A stretch of DNA of 21,469 nucleotides from Acidobacteriaceae bacterium (GCA_003165095.1 PLSH01000169.1:1-21469); one strand, 5' to 3'. Shown: positions 6,764-14,618, counted from the first letter of the stretch. Made by a program: numbers and translations. The notes: generated by a model not told the origin, from the letters alone.

Positions 6764-9523
6764 ATGCGCACACAGGTTGCCGGCATCGTTATTGCAATCC
6801 TTACGCCTTTTTTAGGCTGGGCCCAGATACCCGCTCAGCCACAGCTTCCGCAGCCCACCGAGGAGCAGATCAAGGCCGCCGCTGCCATGCCGTTTCGCGA
6901 CCCGGCGCTGCCCATTCCGCAACGGGTTGACGACCTGGTTTCCCGGATGACGCTGGAGGAGAAGGTCTCACAGGTGATTGACCGCGCTGCGCCCATTCCG
7001 CGCCTCGACGTGCCCGCTTATAACTGGTGGAACGAGGGACTCCACGGGATTGCGCGCTCCGGTTACGCAACTATGTTTCCGCAGGCCATTGGCAACGCCG
7101 CCACCTGGGATGCGCCGCTGCTCGACAGCATCGGCGCCGTGATCTCCACCGAGGCGCGCGCCAAATACAACGACGCCATCCGACGCGGAAATCACGACCG
7201 GTACTTTGGGCTCACCATCTGGTCCCCAAACATCAATATCTTCCGCGATCCGCGCTGGGGACGCGGTCAAGAGACCTACGGCGAGGACCCGTTCCTGACC
7301 GCAACGCTGGGCACGGCTTTTGTGAAAGGCATTCAGGGCGACGATCCGAATTACTTACGCGCTATTGCCACGCCCAAACACTACGCGGTGCACAGCGGCC
7401 CGGAGTCTACGCGGCACCAGGTGGATATCGAACCCAGCGAGCACGACTTGTGGGACACCTATCTTCCCGCGTTTCGAGCCCTGATTACGGAAGGCAAAGC
7501 AGACTCCATCATGTGCGCCTATAACTCCGTCGACCATGCGCCGGATTGCGCCAACAAGATGCTGCTTCAGCAGATTCTGCGCGAGGATTGGGGTTTCCAG
7601 GGCTATGTCACCTCCGACTGCGATGCGATCGACGATTTCTCGGCAAAGAACGGCCATCATTACTCCACCAGTCATGAGACCGGTTCGGCGGCAGGGATCG
7701 AGGCCGGAACGGATACCGACTGCGGAACATCGTACCTTGCGCTTACCGATGCGGTGCATCACAATCTGATCCCCGTGGCCGAACTCGATGTTGCGGTGAA
7801 GCGCTTGTTCACGGCGCGCATGCGGCTGGGCATGTTTGATCCGCCGCAAAAAGTGCCATTCTCCTCCATACCGTTCAGCGTGGTCAATTCTCCTGAGAAT
7901 GCGGCTCTGGCGCTGCGGGCATCGCGCGAGTCGATGGTGCTCCTGAAAAACGACGGCCACTTCCTGCCGCTGAAGACAGATGGAAGCCAGACCATTGCGG
8001 TCATCGGACCGCTGGCCGCTTCGCGGATCGCGCTCGAGGGCAACTACAACGCCATCCCCCTCCAGCCGATCCTGCCGATCGATGGCATCGTCAATGAATT
8101 CGGCGCAGGTCACGTGCTCTATTCCGAAGGATCGCCGTACACCATGGGCGGCGCAGTGCCGGTGCCGCGCACCATTCTGCGCACGGCAGGAGATGCGAGC
8201 GTGGACGGGCTGACGGCGGAATACTTTGCGGGACCCGGATTCGAGGGCGCGCCGGCCATGACCCGCGTAGACAAGGAGATCGATTTCGACTGGTCCTTCG
8301 CAAATCCAGTGCCCAGCCTCTCTGCAGACACCGCGGCGTCGAGCTTCGCGGTGCGCTGGACTGGAACCATAGCCGCTCCAGTCGCCGAGACAGACAACTT
8401 TCAGATTCGCCTTCCATACTGCTATCCATGCGGGGGCAAGCTGAAGTTTGCCATCTATTTCGACGGCAAAACGCTGGAGCCGGTTGTTCCCGATGCACAG
8501 GGAACTGAGAAACTCCCTCCCAGCGGCAGGAACTTCGGCGGCCTGGAGCACTTCGCGATTCCCTTCGCAGACACCAATCCGCACGCCATACGCATTGAGT
8601 ATGTGCAGAGCGGAAAAATCGCGGGCGGCGGAATTTCGTTTGAGTGGAGTCCGCGCCATGAGCTGTTACAGGATGAGGCTGTGGCCGCCGCAAAGAAAGC
8701 CAATGTCGTGTTGGCCTTTGTGGGAATCACCTCGCGCCTTGAGGGTGAAGAGATGAACGTCAGTATCAAAGGCTTCTCCGGCGGCGACCGCACCGATATT
8801 GTTCTACCCGACGTTCAGGAAGAGCTGATCGAATCCATTGCGAAAACCGGCAAGCCGATGGTGGTCGTGCTGCTGAACGGAAGCGCATTGGCGGTGAACT
8901 GGGCGCAGCAAAACGCCAAGGCTATTCTCGAGGCCTGGTATCCGGGCCAGGCCGGAGGCCAGGCTATCGCCGAGACGCTGAGCGGAAAAAACAATCCCGC
9001 CGGGCGTCTGCCGGTCACCGTCTACACCGGCATCGACCAGTTGCCCGCGTTTGACGATTATTCAATGGCCGGACGCACGTATCGTTACTTCAAGGGCAAG
9101 CCGCTCTATGCATTCGGCGATGGCCTGAACTACACCGCGTTTGCTTATTCGCATGTGAAGCTCTCCAGCGCCAAACTGCGCGCCGGGGAAACGCTCGTGG
9201 TTGAAGCGGATGTGAGGAATACCGGCACAGCGGCCGGAGACGAAGTTGCGGAGCTTTATTTGAAGCCGCCCCAGACCGCCATTTCGCCGCGGCTGGCGCT
9301 AGTGGGATTCGAGCGCCTCAACCTGAACGCCGGCGAGACAAAACATGTTACCTTCAGGCTCGATCCACGCGCACTTTCAGGAGTGGACGACAAGGGCGTT
9401 CGCGCTGTATCCGCCGGACGCTATCAAGTGAGCGTTGGCGGATCCGAGCCCGATGGAGACGCCGCGCAGGGTGTGCAATCGAAGGAGTTTTCGGTAGTGG
9501 GAACCGTGCAGATTCCGCGCTAG
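6764..9523 (+). CDS. Secreted GH3 beta-glycosidase (beta-xylosidase/beta-glucosidase type) with PA14 insert
   Basis: Exo-acting retaining glycosidase that would release sugars from the non-reducing ends of plant or microbial oligosaccharides, probably in the periplasm. The 919-residue protein has a signal peptide (AGIVIAILTPFLGWA, cleaved near residue 20-25). The GH3 N-terminal barrel carries KHYAVHSGPES (K205-H206) and YVTSDCDAI, with D285 the expected nucleophile; the SDCDA form is typical of plant-like beta-xylosidases. The C-terminal GH3 domain starts near 390 and is interrupted by a PA14-like domain at about 483-628 (LTAEYFAGPGFEG; CYPCGGKLKFAIYFDG). It resumes with RLEGEEMN, where E660, E662 and E663 are acid/base candidates, and GGDRTDIVLPDVQ. 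A fibronectin-III-like domain ends the protein (about 805-890). GGAG-type ribosome site (GGAG, 8 nt) supports the start. It is divergent from the sensor cyclase. Substrate cannot be settled between xylosides and glucosides by eye. Confidence 0.95.
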   Translation: MRTQVAGIVIAILTPFLGWAQIPAQPQLPQPTEEQIKAAAAMPFRDPALPIPQRVDDLVSRMTLEEKVSQVIDRAAPIPRLDVPAYNWWNEGLHGIARSGYATMFPQAIGNAATWDAPLLDSIGAVISTEARAKYNDAIRRGNHDRYFGLTIWSPNINIFRDPRWGRGQETYGEDPFLTATLGTAFVKGIQGDDPNYLRAIATPKHYAVHSGPESTRHQVDIEPSEHDLWDTYLPAFRALITEGKADSIMCAYNSVDHAPDCANKMLLQQILREDWGFQGYVTSDCDAIDDFSAKNGHHYSTSHETGSAAGIEAGTDTDCGTSYLALTDAVHHNLIPVAELDVAVKRLFTARMRLGMFDPPQKVPFSSIPFSVVNSPENAALALRASRESMVLLKNDGHFLPLKTDGSQTIAVIGPLAASRIALEGNYNAIPLQPILPIDGIVNEFGAGHVLYSEGSPYTMGGAVPVPRTILRTAGDASVDGLTAEYFAGPGFEGAPAMTRVDKEIDFDWSFANPVPSLSADTAASSFAVRWTGTIAAPVAETDNFQIRLPYCYPCGGKLKFAIYFDGKTLEPVVPDAQGTEKLPPSGRNFGGLEHFAIPFADTNPHAIRIEYVQSGKIAGGGISFEWSPRHELLQDEAVAAAKKANVVLAFVGITSRLEGEEMNVSIKGFSGGDRTDIVLPDVQEELIESIAKTGKPMVVVLLNGSALAVNWAQQNAKAILEAWYPGQAGGQAIAETLSGKNNPAGRLPVTVYTGIDQLPAFDDYSMAGRTYRYFKGKPLYAFGDGLNYTAFAYSHVKLSSAKLRAGETLVVEADVRNTGTAAGDEVAELYLKPPQTAISPRLALVGFERLNLNAGETKHVTFRLDPRALSGVDDKGVRAVSAGRYQVSVGGSEPDGDAAQGVQSKEFSVVGTVQIPR

Positions 9524-9544
9524 CAGGTTTCAGCGAGTTTCGTA

Positions 9545-10186
9545 TCACGGCTCTTCATGCGCTGAGATGCGCTTGAGTTCAGCCACCACGCGCCCCAGTT
9601 CATTCACAAGGCTGTTCTCGCCCGATGATATGAAAACTTCCAGCACGGTATCGAAATACCAGATCTGTTCTTTGCGGCCGCGCTTGAATCGCTTCCAAAC
9701 CTCCGGCCCCACCGCGCGATAGTCGTCCAGTATCGATCGCGCGTTGTAAAGCTTGTCGGCCGCCGAGATAAGTTGAACGTCCTTCGGCTCGCTGCGAAGG
9801 CGTGCGATGTATGCCTTCTTGCGCTCCTCCCATGGCGCCTTATTGCCGGAGTCCTCGGTCAGACTGTCGGACAAGCCTTCAACCATGCGCGCGACATTGG
9901 CGCCGAAGTTGTGCTCGATGTCTCTCAGCCGCGGCTCGCCGCCGTGATCCTCCGCGGCATCGTGAAGAATGGCCGCAATCACCATGTCTTCAGTCACCGC
10001 GAATCCCACCCGTCCAGCTTCGCCGATCACCAGCGATGCAACGCCCAGCAGGTGCGCCATGGCTGGAATGTCGGTTCCCTTGCGCCGCTCGATGTGAATG
10101 TGCCGCGCATAATCCACCGCGCTCGTAAACCTGCTGCCCAGGTGGAGCTGCCGTGCCTTTTTCTGTTCCGGTGTTTCAGCCTTCAT
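9545..10186 (-). CDS. HD-domain phosphohydrolase, small alarmone hydrolase ((p)ppGpp hydrolase) like
   Basis: Predicted cytosolic metal-dependent hydrolase of 213 residues. It shows the full SpoT/Mesh1-type hydrolase pattern: RRKGTDIPAMAHLL with H45, LHDAAED with H75-D76 and E79-D80, and DKLYN with D144 and N148. It has no synthetase, TGS or ACT domain, so it would only remove the 3' pyrophosphate from (p)ppGpp or a related nucleotide. An in-frame TTG at 10210 would add 8 residues, but the ATG at 10186 has GGGG at a short distance and gives a cleaner start. The gene lies 54 nt downstream of dinB on the same strand and is likely cotranscribed with it, which hints at a stress role. It converges on the GH3 gene with only 21 bp between stops. 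The function is inferred; other HD phosphohydrolases share part of this pattern. Confidence 0.82.
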   Translation of the reverse strand: MKAETPEQKKARQLHLGSRFTSAVDYARHIHIERRKGTDIPAMAHLLGVASLVIGEAGRVGFAVTEDMVIAAILHDAAEDHGGEPRLRDIEHNFGANVARMVEGLSDSLTEDSGNKAPWEERKKAYIARLRSEPKDVQLISAADKLYNARSILDDYRAVGPEVWKRFKRGRKEQIWYFDTVLEVFISSGENSLVNELGRVVAELKRISAHEEP

Positions 10187-10240
10187 AGCGCCCCAATGTG
10201 CATGGATCAAGTGATTGAATCTATCAGCGATTCTACTCGC

Positions 10241-11305
10241 TCAGTCGAACAGAACGGGCTGGACGGCTTCCTCGGGTCCGTTGAAGTTGCTCAGTCCCAC
10301 CCCGACCAGTCGAAATCGCTGCTGGGTGCCGAGGTTCACGCGTTCCCGAAGCCCCAGCGCGATGCGCGTGAGCTCGTCGCAGGAGGCGGGTGGTGACGCT
10401 GGCGTGTGGCTGCGGGTAAGGATTTTGAATTCGCTCGTTTTGAGCTTCAGAACCACTGTGCGCGGGATGCGCGATTCCAGGCGCGATGCGGCCCATGCCT
10501 TCTCCGCAAGCCGGCGAATGAGCGGTTCGGTTTCAGAGAGCGGCACATCGCGTTCGAACGTGTCTTCGGCGGAGACCGATTGCGTGGGCCGATCGGGAAC
10601 CACGGGGCTGAGATCGATGCCGCGCGCCAGCTCGGAGAGGCGCACTCCGTGGCGGCCGAAGCGGCCCTCAAGCTCCGCCAGTTCCAGCGCGCGCAGCTCG
10701 CCCACCGTGCGAACTCCCAGCTCTTCGAGCCGCGCTTCCGTCACTCTTCCCACCCCAGGCAAACGCCCCACGGGCAGAGGCGGCAGAAAAGCACCTACGT
10801 CTTCCGGCTGGATTACAAAGAGCCCATCGGGCTTGCGCCAGTCCGAGGCGATTTTAGCCAGAAACTTGTTGGGCGCAACGCCGGCCGAAGCGGTCAGGTT
10901 GAGCTCCTCGCGGATCTGGGCGCGTATGGCGCGCGCAACTCGCGTCGCCGTGGCCAGCCCCATCTTGTTCTCGGTTACATCCAGGTAGGCTTCGTCGAGC
11001 GAGAGCAATTCAATCAGGTCGGTGTGGCGCTTGTAAATCTCGCGCGCCTGGCATGAGACCGCCCGGTAACGAACAAAGTCAGGGGGAACGAAGACCGCTT
11101 CAGGACAAAGCCGCTGTGCGCGCAGCGCGGGCATGGCCGAGCGCACCCCGAATCGTCGCGCTTCATAGCTCGCCGCACAAACCACAGACCGGTTGCCAAG
11201 CCACGCCACCACCACCGGCTTGCCGCGCAGTTGCGGGTCGTCGCGCTGCTCAACAGACGCATAAAAGGCGTCCATGTCCACATGGACGATCTTGCGTAGA
11301 CTCAT
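10241..11305 (-). CDS. dinB: DNA polymerase IV (Y-family translesion polymerase)
   Basis: Error-prone polymerase that copies past damaged bases. The 354-residue protein matches the usual length of about 350. The palm carries HVDMDAFYASVE (D10, steric-gate F14) and LSLDEAYLDV (D104, E105), giving the three metal-binding acidic residues. The helix-hairpin-helix thumb region includes LPGVGRVTEARLEELGVRTV, and a little-finger domain follows. The last residues, QPVLFD, fit a Q-x-x-L-F beta-clamp-binding motif. The open frame extends 21 codons upstream to 11368, but homology starts at MSLRKIVHVD, so I placed the ATG at 11305; its Shine-Dalgarno is poor. The gene is divergent from thpR across 136 bp that hold an imperfect dyad. 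I see no recognisable LexA box. Confidence 0.96.
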   Translation of the reverse strand: MSLRKIVHVDMDAFYASVEQRDDPQLRGKPVVVAWLGNRSVVCAASYEARRFGVRSAMPALRAQRLCPEAVFVPPDFVRYRAVSCQAREIYKRHTDLIELLSLDEAYLDVTENKMGLATATRVARAIRAQIREELNLTASAGVAPNKFLAKIASDWRKPDGLFVIQPEDVGAFLPPLPVGRLPGVGRVTEARLEELGVRTVGELRALELAELEGRFGRHGVRLSELARGIDLSPVVPDRPTQSVSAEDTFERDVPLSETEPLIRRLAEKAWAASRLESRIPRTVVLKLKTSEFKILTRSHTPASPPASCDELTRIALGLRERVNLGTQQRFRLVGVGLSNFNGPEEAVQPVLFD

Positions 11306-11361
11306 CCTGTAAGGATTCCATGCCCGGCGCAAAAGTTCCCGAATATCATCTGCTGGACCAA

Positions 11362-11393
11362 GGCCCACCTTATGCCCGGATGCTTAAGGGCCC
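11362..11393. repeat. Imperfect 32-bp dyad between dinB and thpR
   Basis: GGCCCACCTTATGC and GCTTAAGGGCCC form an inverted repeat around CCGGAT, with one mismatch and one unpaired base. It sits in the divergent promoter region about 57 nt upstream of dinB and 48 nt upstream of thpR. A shared operator or a transcript hairpin are both possible. Confidence 0.35.
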
Positions 11394-11429
11394 GATCCTG
11401 GAGCCTGGGAAAGCACCCCGCAAAAGCCC

Positions 11430-11435
11430 TAAACT
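11430..11435 (+). promoter_or_regulatory. -10 element of thpR, leaderless arrangement
   Basis: TAAACT is followed by 6 nt and then the ATG at 11442, so transcription would start at or within a base of the start codon. No Shine-Dalgarno precedes the ATG (the run is ACCCCC). The -35 region is poor (TGGGAA at 18 nt). This is an inference from spacing. Confidence 0.4.
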
Positions 11436-11441
11436 ACCCCC

Positions 11442-11993
11442 ATGCGCCTCTTCATCGGCATTCCGCTGGCCGAGTCCGTTCAAGCTGCCCTATCCAGCCT
11501 GATCGCCCGTCTGCGCCCAGCCACCAACCTCCGCTGGTCCGAGCCCGATTCCTGGCACATCACTCTCCAATTCCTCGGCAACACCACTCCCGAACAGTAC
11601 CTCTGCCTCATCGCCCGCCTCGCCCAGTTCCGCTTCCCGCCCGTTCCCATCCACCTCGGCGAACTCGGCGTCTTTGACCGCGCAGGAATCTTCTACGCCG
11701 CAATCGATCCCACCCCCCAACTCATCTCCCTCCAGCTGCGCGTCGTCTCCGCCACTGCCCTCTGCGGATTCGAGCCCGAATCCCGCCCCTACCACCCCCA
11801 CATCACCCTGGCCCGCTCCAAAGCCTTAAACCGCGGTCGCCAGCTTGGCGATCTCCAATCGCTCGTCGGCGTCCAACCCAGATTTCCCCGCTTTACCGCC
11901 CAGAAATTCCTTCTCTACGAGAGCCATCTCTCCTCAGCCGGATCGACCTACGCAGTCCGGCACAGATTTCCGCTTCAATCCCCGGGCGAATAA
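11442..11993 (+). CDS. thpR: RNA 2',3'-cyclic phosphodiesterase (LigT/2H family)
   Basis: Cytosolic 2H phosphoesterase that opens 2',3'-cyclic phosphate ends of RNA to 2'-phosphates. The 183-residue length is normal for bacterial ThpR. Both catalytic H-x-T motifs are clear: SWHITLQFLG (H39, T41) and YHPHITLARS (H120, T122). The N-terminus MRLFIGIPL is typical for the family and matches the ATG at 11442. There is no Shine-Dalgarno, and a -10-like hexamer ends 6 nt before the ATG, suggesting a leaderless mRNA. The gene is divergent from dinB and converges on the phosphatase gene, with 59 bp between the two stops and no obvious terminator. Confidence 0.93.
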   Translation: MRLFIGIPLAESVQAALSSLIARLRPATNLRWSEPDSWHITLQFLGNTTPEQYLCLIARLAQFRFPPVPIHLGELGVFDRAGIFYAAIDPTPQLISLQLRVVSATALCGFEPESRPYHPHITLARSKALNRGRQLGDLQSLVGVQPRFPRFTAQKFLLYESHLSSAGSTYAVRHRFPLQSPGE

Positions 11994-12052
11994 CCACAGG
12001 TTCGCACGGGAAAATCATCTCCCTGCAAACGCCCGATTCACAGTTGGTTGGG

Positions 12053-14098
12053 TTATGCCGCGGTGGTCTCGATGGCCGGCAGGCGGGTCAGCGTGAGCAC
12101 AGTGATATCGTCGTCCTGGCCAAAACTCACGGCCGCTTCGGTGGCCTGCGTTGCGTTGGGGCGCGTAGCGAACAGGGTCTTCAGGCGCTCGAAACTGTAA
12201 ATCTCGCCCGAGGCATTGCGAGCTTCCAGAAGGCCGTCGGTGTAAAGGGCCAGGTGATCTCTTGCGGTGAGCTCGAGAGTCACTTCTTCGTAGATGGATG
12301 TGGGCGCGACGCCCAGCGGAAACACGCCGGGGAGCGAGATTTCCTCGTCATTGAGAAACGGTGCGGGATGGCCGGCGTTCGCCACGACGCACTTTCCGCC
12401 AAGTTCGAGACGCATGGCCACGCAGGTGGCAAATCCGCCCTGCAGCCGACCGTAAAGCCGCTGGTTAAGCTGGGTGAGCAACAGCCCGGGGCTGGGAATC
12501 AAATTGGCGAGGGCACGCACCGCGCCCACAATCAGCGAGACGGCCATCGCCGCGCGCAGCCCCTTGCCGCTCACGTCGCCGAGCACCACCAGCGTCGCTC
12601 CGCCTTCCAGCGGAATGATCTGGAAGAAGTCGCCACCCACCTCTGCCGCCGGCCGATAAGCGCTGGTCAGCGTGAAGCCCGGCAGCTTGGGCAGGGTCTC
12701 CGGGACCAGCACTCTCTGGAGTTCGCGCGCGTTCTGAATCTCTGACTCCAGGCCGGTCTGGCGATGGCGCTCGGCAATCGAGTAGCGAATCACGGCGTAG
12801 ACGATCGAAAGAAAGAGCAGCGTCCGGATGATGGTGATGATCGTGAAGGGATTGCCGCCCAACAGGAACAACGGTGAATGCAGCCTTGCATCCACGGTCC
12901 AGTGGGTGTATCGCACCCCTTGCGCGGTAATGTTTTGAATTCCGAAGATGGTGGCGTTGAGAAACGCAAAGACAGCCACAACCCAGCGCGCCGAATCCAG
13001 CCGCTTGCGCCGAATCACCGCATACGCCACCAGCACCGCCGGGACAATGCCCACCGCAATCAACGGAAAAGTGAGAATCGCGTCGGTGATCTGGAACTGG
13101 GTGCCGCTAATTAACCTTGGATACCAGAAGAAGAGGGACCCATCCACTGTGCCGATAATCATGCAGAGCAGACCGGCGGCGCGGGTGAAGCGAACGATCC
13201 TCGCATTTTCGTGCAACTGCAGCAACCACAGCAGGACGAACCACTGCGAGACTTCCCTGATCTGTATACCCATCTGGGTCACCAGGAGCAAGATGGCCGC
13301 TGAGTAATGAAGGCGCAGGTCTCCCGAGATCAACTCGTAGAAAGGCGTGAAGGTCAGGATCCCCATCCAAAACAGCAGCCACTGCTTGCGATCACGCAGC
13401 CAGGCAAGAAAGCTGAGCAGGGAAATAAGAGTGTAGAGCGAGGTGAGGCCGAACAGAAATTGATGACGGCTGATCCAGTTGAAGTCCATGTTGCCCTTGG
13501 TGGCGGCAATGGCCTCCGGGCTGCCCATCACTGGCATCCCCTCAAATCCACCCAGGTTGTCAGGGTCGGTGGAGGAGAGCGCACCCTTCCACACCCTGAC
13601 GGCGAGAACGCCGTTTCCGGCCGGGCCTACGTTGTAGATCTGCGGCGGGACGTTCCAGTACCAGACCGTGTGCGGCGGCATGTTGCCCAGGCGACCGATC
13701 AGAGCGCCGTTCCAGTAGATCTCATAGATATCGTCGATGAGGGGAACAAGCAGGGCAACATCGGGCGAGGCGCCTGGGGCCGGCGTGATGGAGATGTTGC
13801 GCCGGTACCACGCATAGCCGGTGTAGGCGGGATGTCCCTGCGCGCCCCACGTCTTGTCGGCGGTGAGCTGCTCCCAGCCAGAGTCGTCAAAATTGGGGCT
13901 CGCCCACGCAGGGTTATCCCCCAGGTGAAACTGCCACTCGCCGTCGAGCGGAGCCGTCCCTTTGCCCAGACCATCGAGCACCAGTGTGCGCGAAGCGGGA
14001 GCAGACGCCGCGGGCTGTGCGGCTGCGTGAGCCACGGCGGAAGCGGTAACAACCAGAACAAGTTGCAGGTAAAGACGAAACGATCTGCGGGGAAACAT
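12053..14098 (-). CDS. Membrane PP2C/SpoIIE-type serine phosphatase with jelly-roll sensor and about 7-8 TM segments
   Basis: Predicted inner-membrane signalling phosphatase that would act on phosphoproteins such as anti-sigma-factor antagonists. The 681 residues comprise a signal peptide (LYLQLVLVVTASAVAHA, 9-25), then a periplasmic galactose-binding-like jelly roll at about 40-172 (LDGEWQFHLGDNPAW, NFDDSGWE, GYAWYRRNI, IYEIYWNGALIG) resembling the N-terminal sugar-binding domain of GH2 enzymes. About seven or eight hydrophobic segments follow (215-437), a short linker helix (ESEIQNARELQRVLVP), then the PP2C domain. Metal-binding motifs are intact: VGGDFF (D490), GDVSGKG (D508), YTDGLLEAR (D621) and QDDDITVL (662-664). 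The ATG has no Shine-Dalgarno but a strong -10 lies 6 nt upstream. No rsbV- or rsbW-like partner lies nearby, so the target is unknown. Confidence 0.92.
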   Translation of the reverse strand: MFPRRSFRLYLQLVLVVTASAVAHAAAQPAASAPASRTLVLDGLGKGTAPLDGEWQFHLGDNPAWASPNFDDSGWEQLTADKTWGAQGHPAYTGYAWYRRNISITPAPGASPDVALLVPLIDDIYEIYWNGALIGRLGNMPPHTVWYWNVPPQIYNVGPAGNGVLAVRVWKGALSSTDPDNLGGFEGMPVMGSPEAIAATKGNMDFNWISRHQFLFGLTSLYTLISLLSFLAWLRDRKQWLLFWMGILTFTPFYELISGDLRLHYSAAILLLVTQMGIQIREVSQWFVLLWLLQLHENARIVRFTRAAGLLCMIIGTVDGSLFFWYPRLISGTQFQITDAILTFPLIAVGIVPAVLVAYAVIRRKRLDSARWVVAVFAFLNATIFGIQNITAQGVRYTHWTVDARLHSPLFLLGGNPFTIITIIRTLLFLSIVYAVIRYSIAERHRQTGLESEIQNARELQRVLVPETLPKLPGFTLTSAYRPAAEVGGDFFQIIPLEGGATLVVLGDVSGKGLRAAMAVSLIVGAVRALANLIPSPGLLLTQLNQRLYGRLQGGFATCVAMRLELGGKCVVANAGHPAPFLNDEEISLPGVFPLGVAPTSIYEEVTLELTARDHLALYTDGLLEARNASGEIYSFERLKTLFATRPNATQATEAAVSFGQDDDITVLTLTRLPAIETTAA

Positions 14099-14104
14099 GC
14101 GGAG

Positions 14105-14133
14105 AGTATACCCCCGCCCACCGGCGCTGAAAA
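14105..14133 (-). promoter_or_regulatory. Promoter of the PP2C phosphatase gene, leaderless arrangement
   Basis: On the minus strand TTTTCA (14128-14133), a 17-nt spacer and TATACT (14105-14110) form a good sigma70-type promoter. Only CTCCGC separates the -10 from the ATG at 14098, placing the start of transcription on or beside the A of ATG. No ribosome site fits in between. Confidence 0.5.
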
Positions 14134-14232
14134 CACCAGAAATTCAAGCAAGCTTCGTACCCGCCTGAAGACAGCCGACGGAGCCGTTACCGGACCAGCT
14201 TCGACAGGTTCAACCGCCAACTCGCCCTTGCA

Positions 14233-14260
14233 ACTGAAAACTGACCACTGACAACTGTCC
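14233..14260. repeat. Four tandem 7-bp repeats (consensus ACTGANN)
   Basis: ACTGAAA, ACTGACC, ACTGACA and ACTGTCC follow one another without gaps. The last two overlap the -35 region of the rpmB promoter. They may be a simple-sequence tract or a phased binding site. Confidence 0.6.
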
Positions 14261-14278
14261 ACCGTCCCCTGCTATACT
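14248..14278 (+). promoter_or_regulatory. Candidate rpmB promoter
   Basis: TATACT (14273-14278) is preceded by TGC, giving an extended -10. The best -35, CTGACA (14248-14253), is 19 nt away, long but tolerable with an extended -10. The start of transcription would be near 14285, with a leader of about 85 nt before rpmB. Confidence 0.5.
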
Positions 14279-14369
14279 GAGGATTCGGCAAGCCGTGTCT
14301 TGCCGTCTCTGTGTGCGCCCAGGTACCCATTCCGGCGCCGCAAATTATTGAACGTTTTGGAGTTGAGTC

Positions 14370-14558
14370 ATGGCACAAGTATGCGACATCTGCGGCAAGG
14401 GCCCGCAGTTCGGTAACAACATCTCCCACGCGCACAACATCTCCCGCCGCCGCTGGAATGTCAACCTGCAGGCCGTCAAGGCCTTGGTTAACGGCACCCC
14501 CAAGCGCCTCCGCGTGTGCGCAAGCTGCATCAAGAGCGGCAAAATCACCAAGGCGTAA
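14370..14558 (+). CDS. rpmB: 50S ribosomal protein L28
   Basis: Small protein of the large ribosomal subunit, 62 residues, about the normal size. The N-terminus MAQVCDICGKGPQFGNNISH and the core HNISRRRWNVNLQAV are diagnostic. It is the zinc-ribbon (C+) form, with C5-x-x-C8 and C50-x-x-C53. GGAG (14359-14362) lies 7 nt before the ATG. It stands alone, with its own promoter upstream and a strong intrinsic terminator downstream. Having a C+ paralogue raises the possibility of a zinc-free partner elsewhere in the genome, not visible here. Confidence 0.97.
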   Translation: MAQVCDICGKGPQFGNNISHAHNISRRRWNVNLQAVKALVNGTPKRLRVCASCIKSGKITKA

Positions 14559-14588
14559 ACAGCTAATTTTGAAAGGTTTAAGCCAGAC

Positions 14589-14618
14589 AAACCCCGTCCT
14601 TGAATACGGGGTTTTGTT
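14589..14618 (+). terminator. Intrinsic terminator of rpmB
   Basis: AAACCCCGT (14589-14597) pairs perfectly over 9 bp with ACGGGGTTT (14606-14614) around CCTTGAAT. TTGTTGTG continues the U-rich tail. It lies 30 nt after the rpmB stop. Confidence 0.85.
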
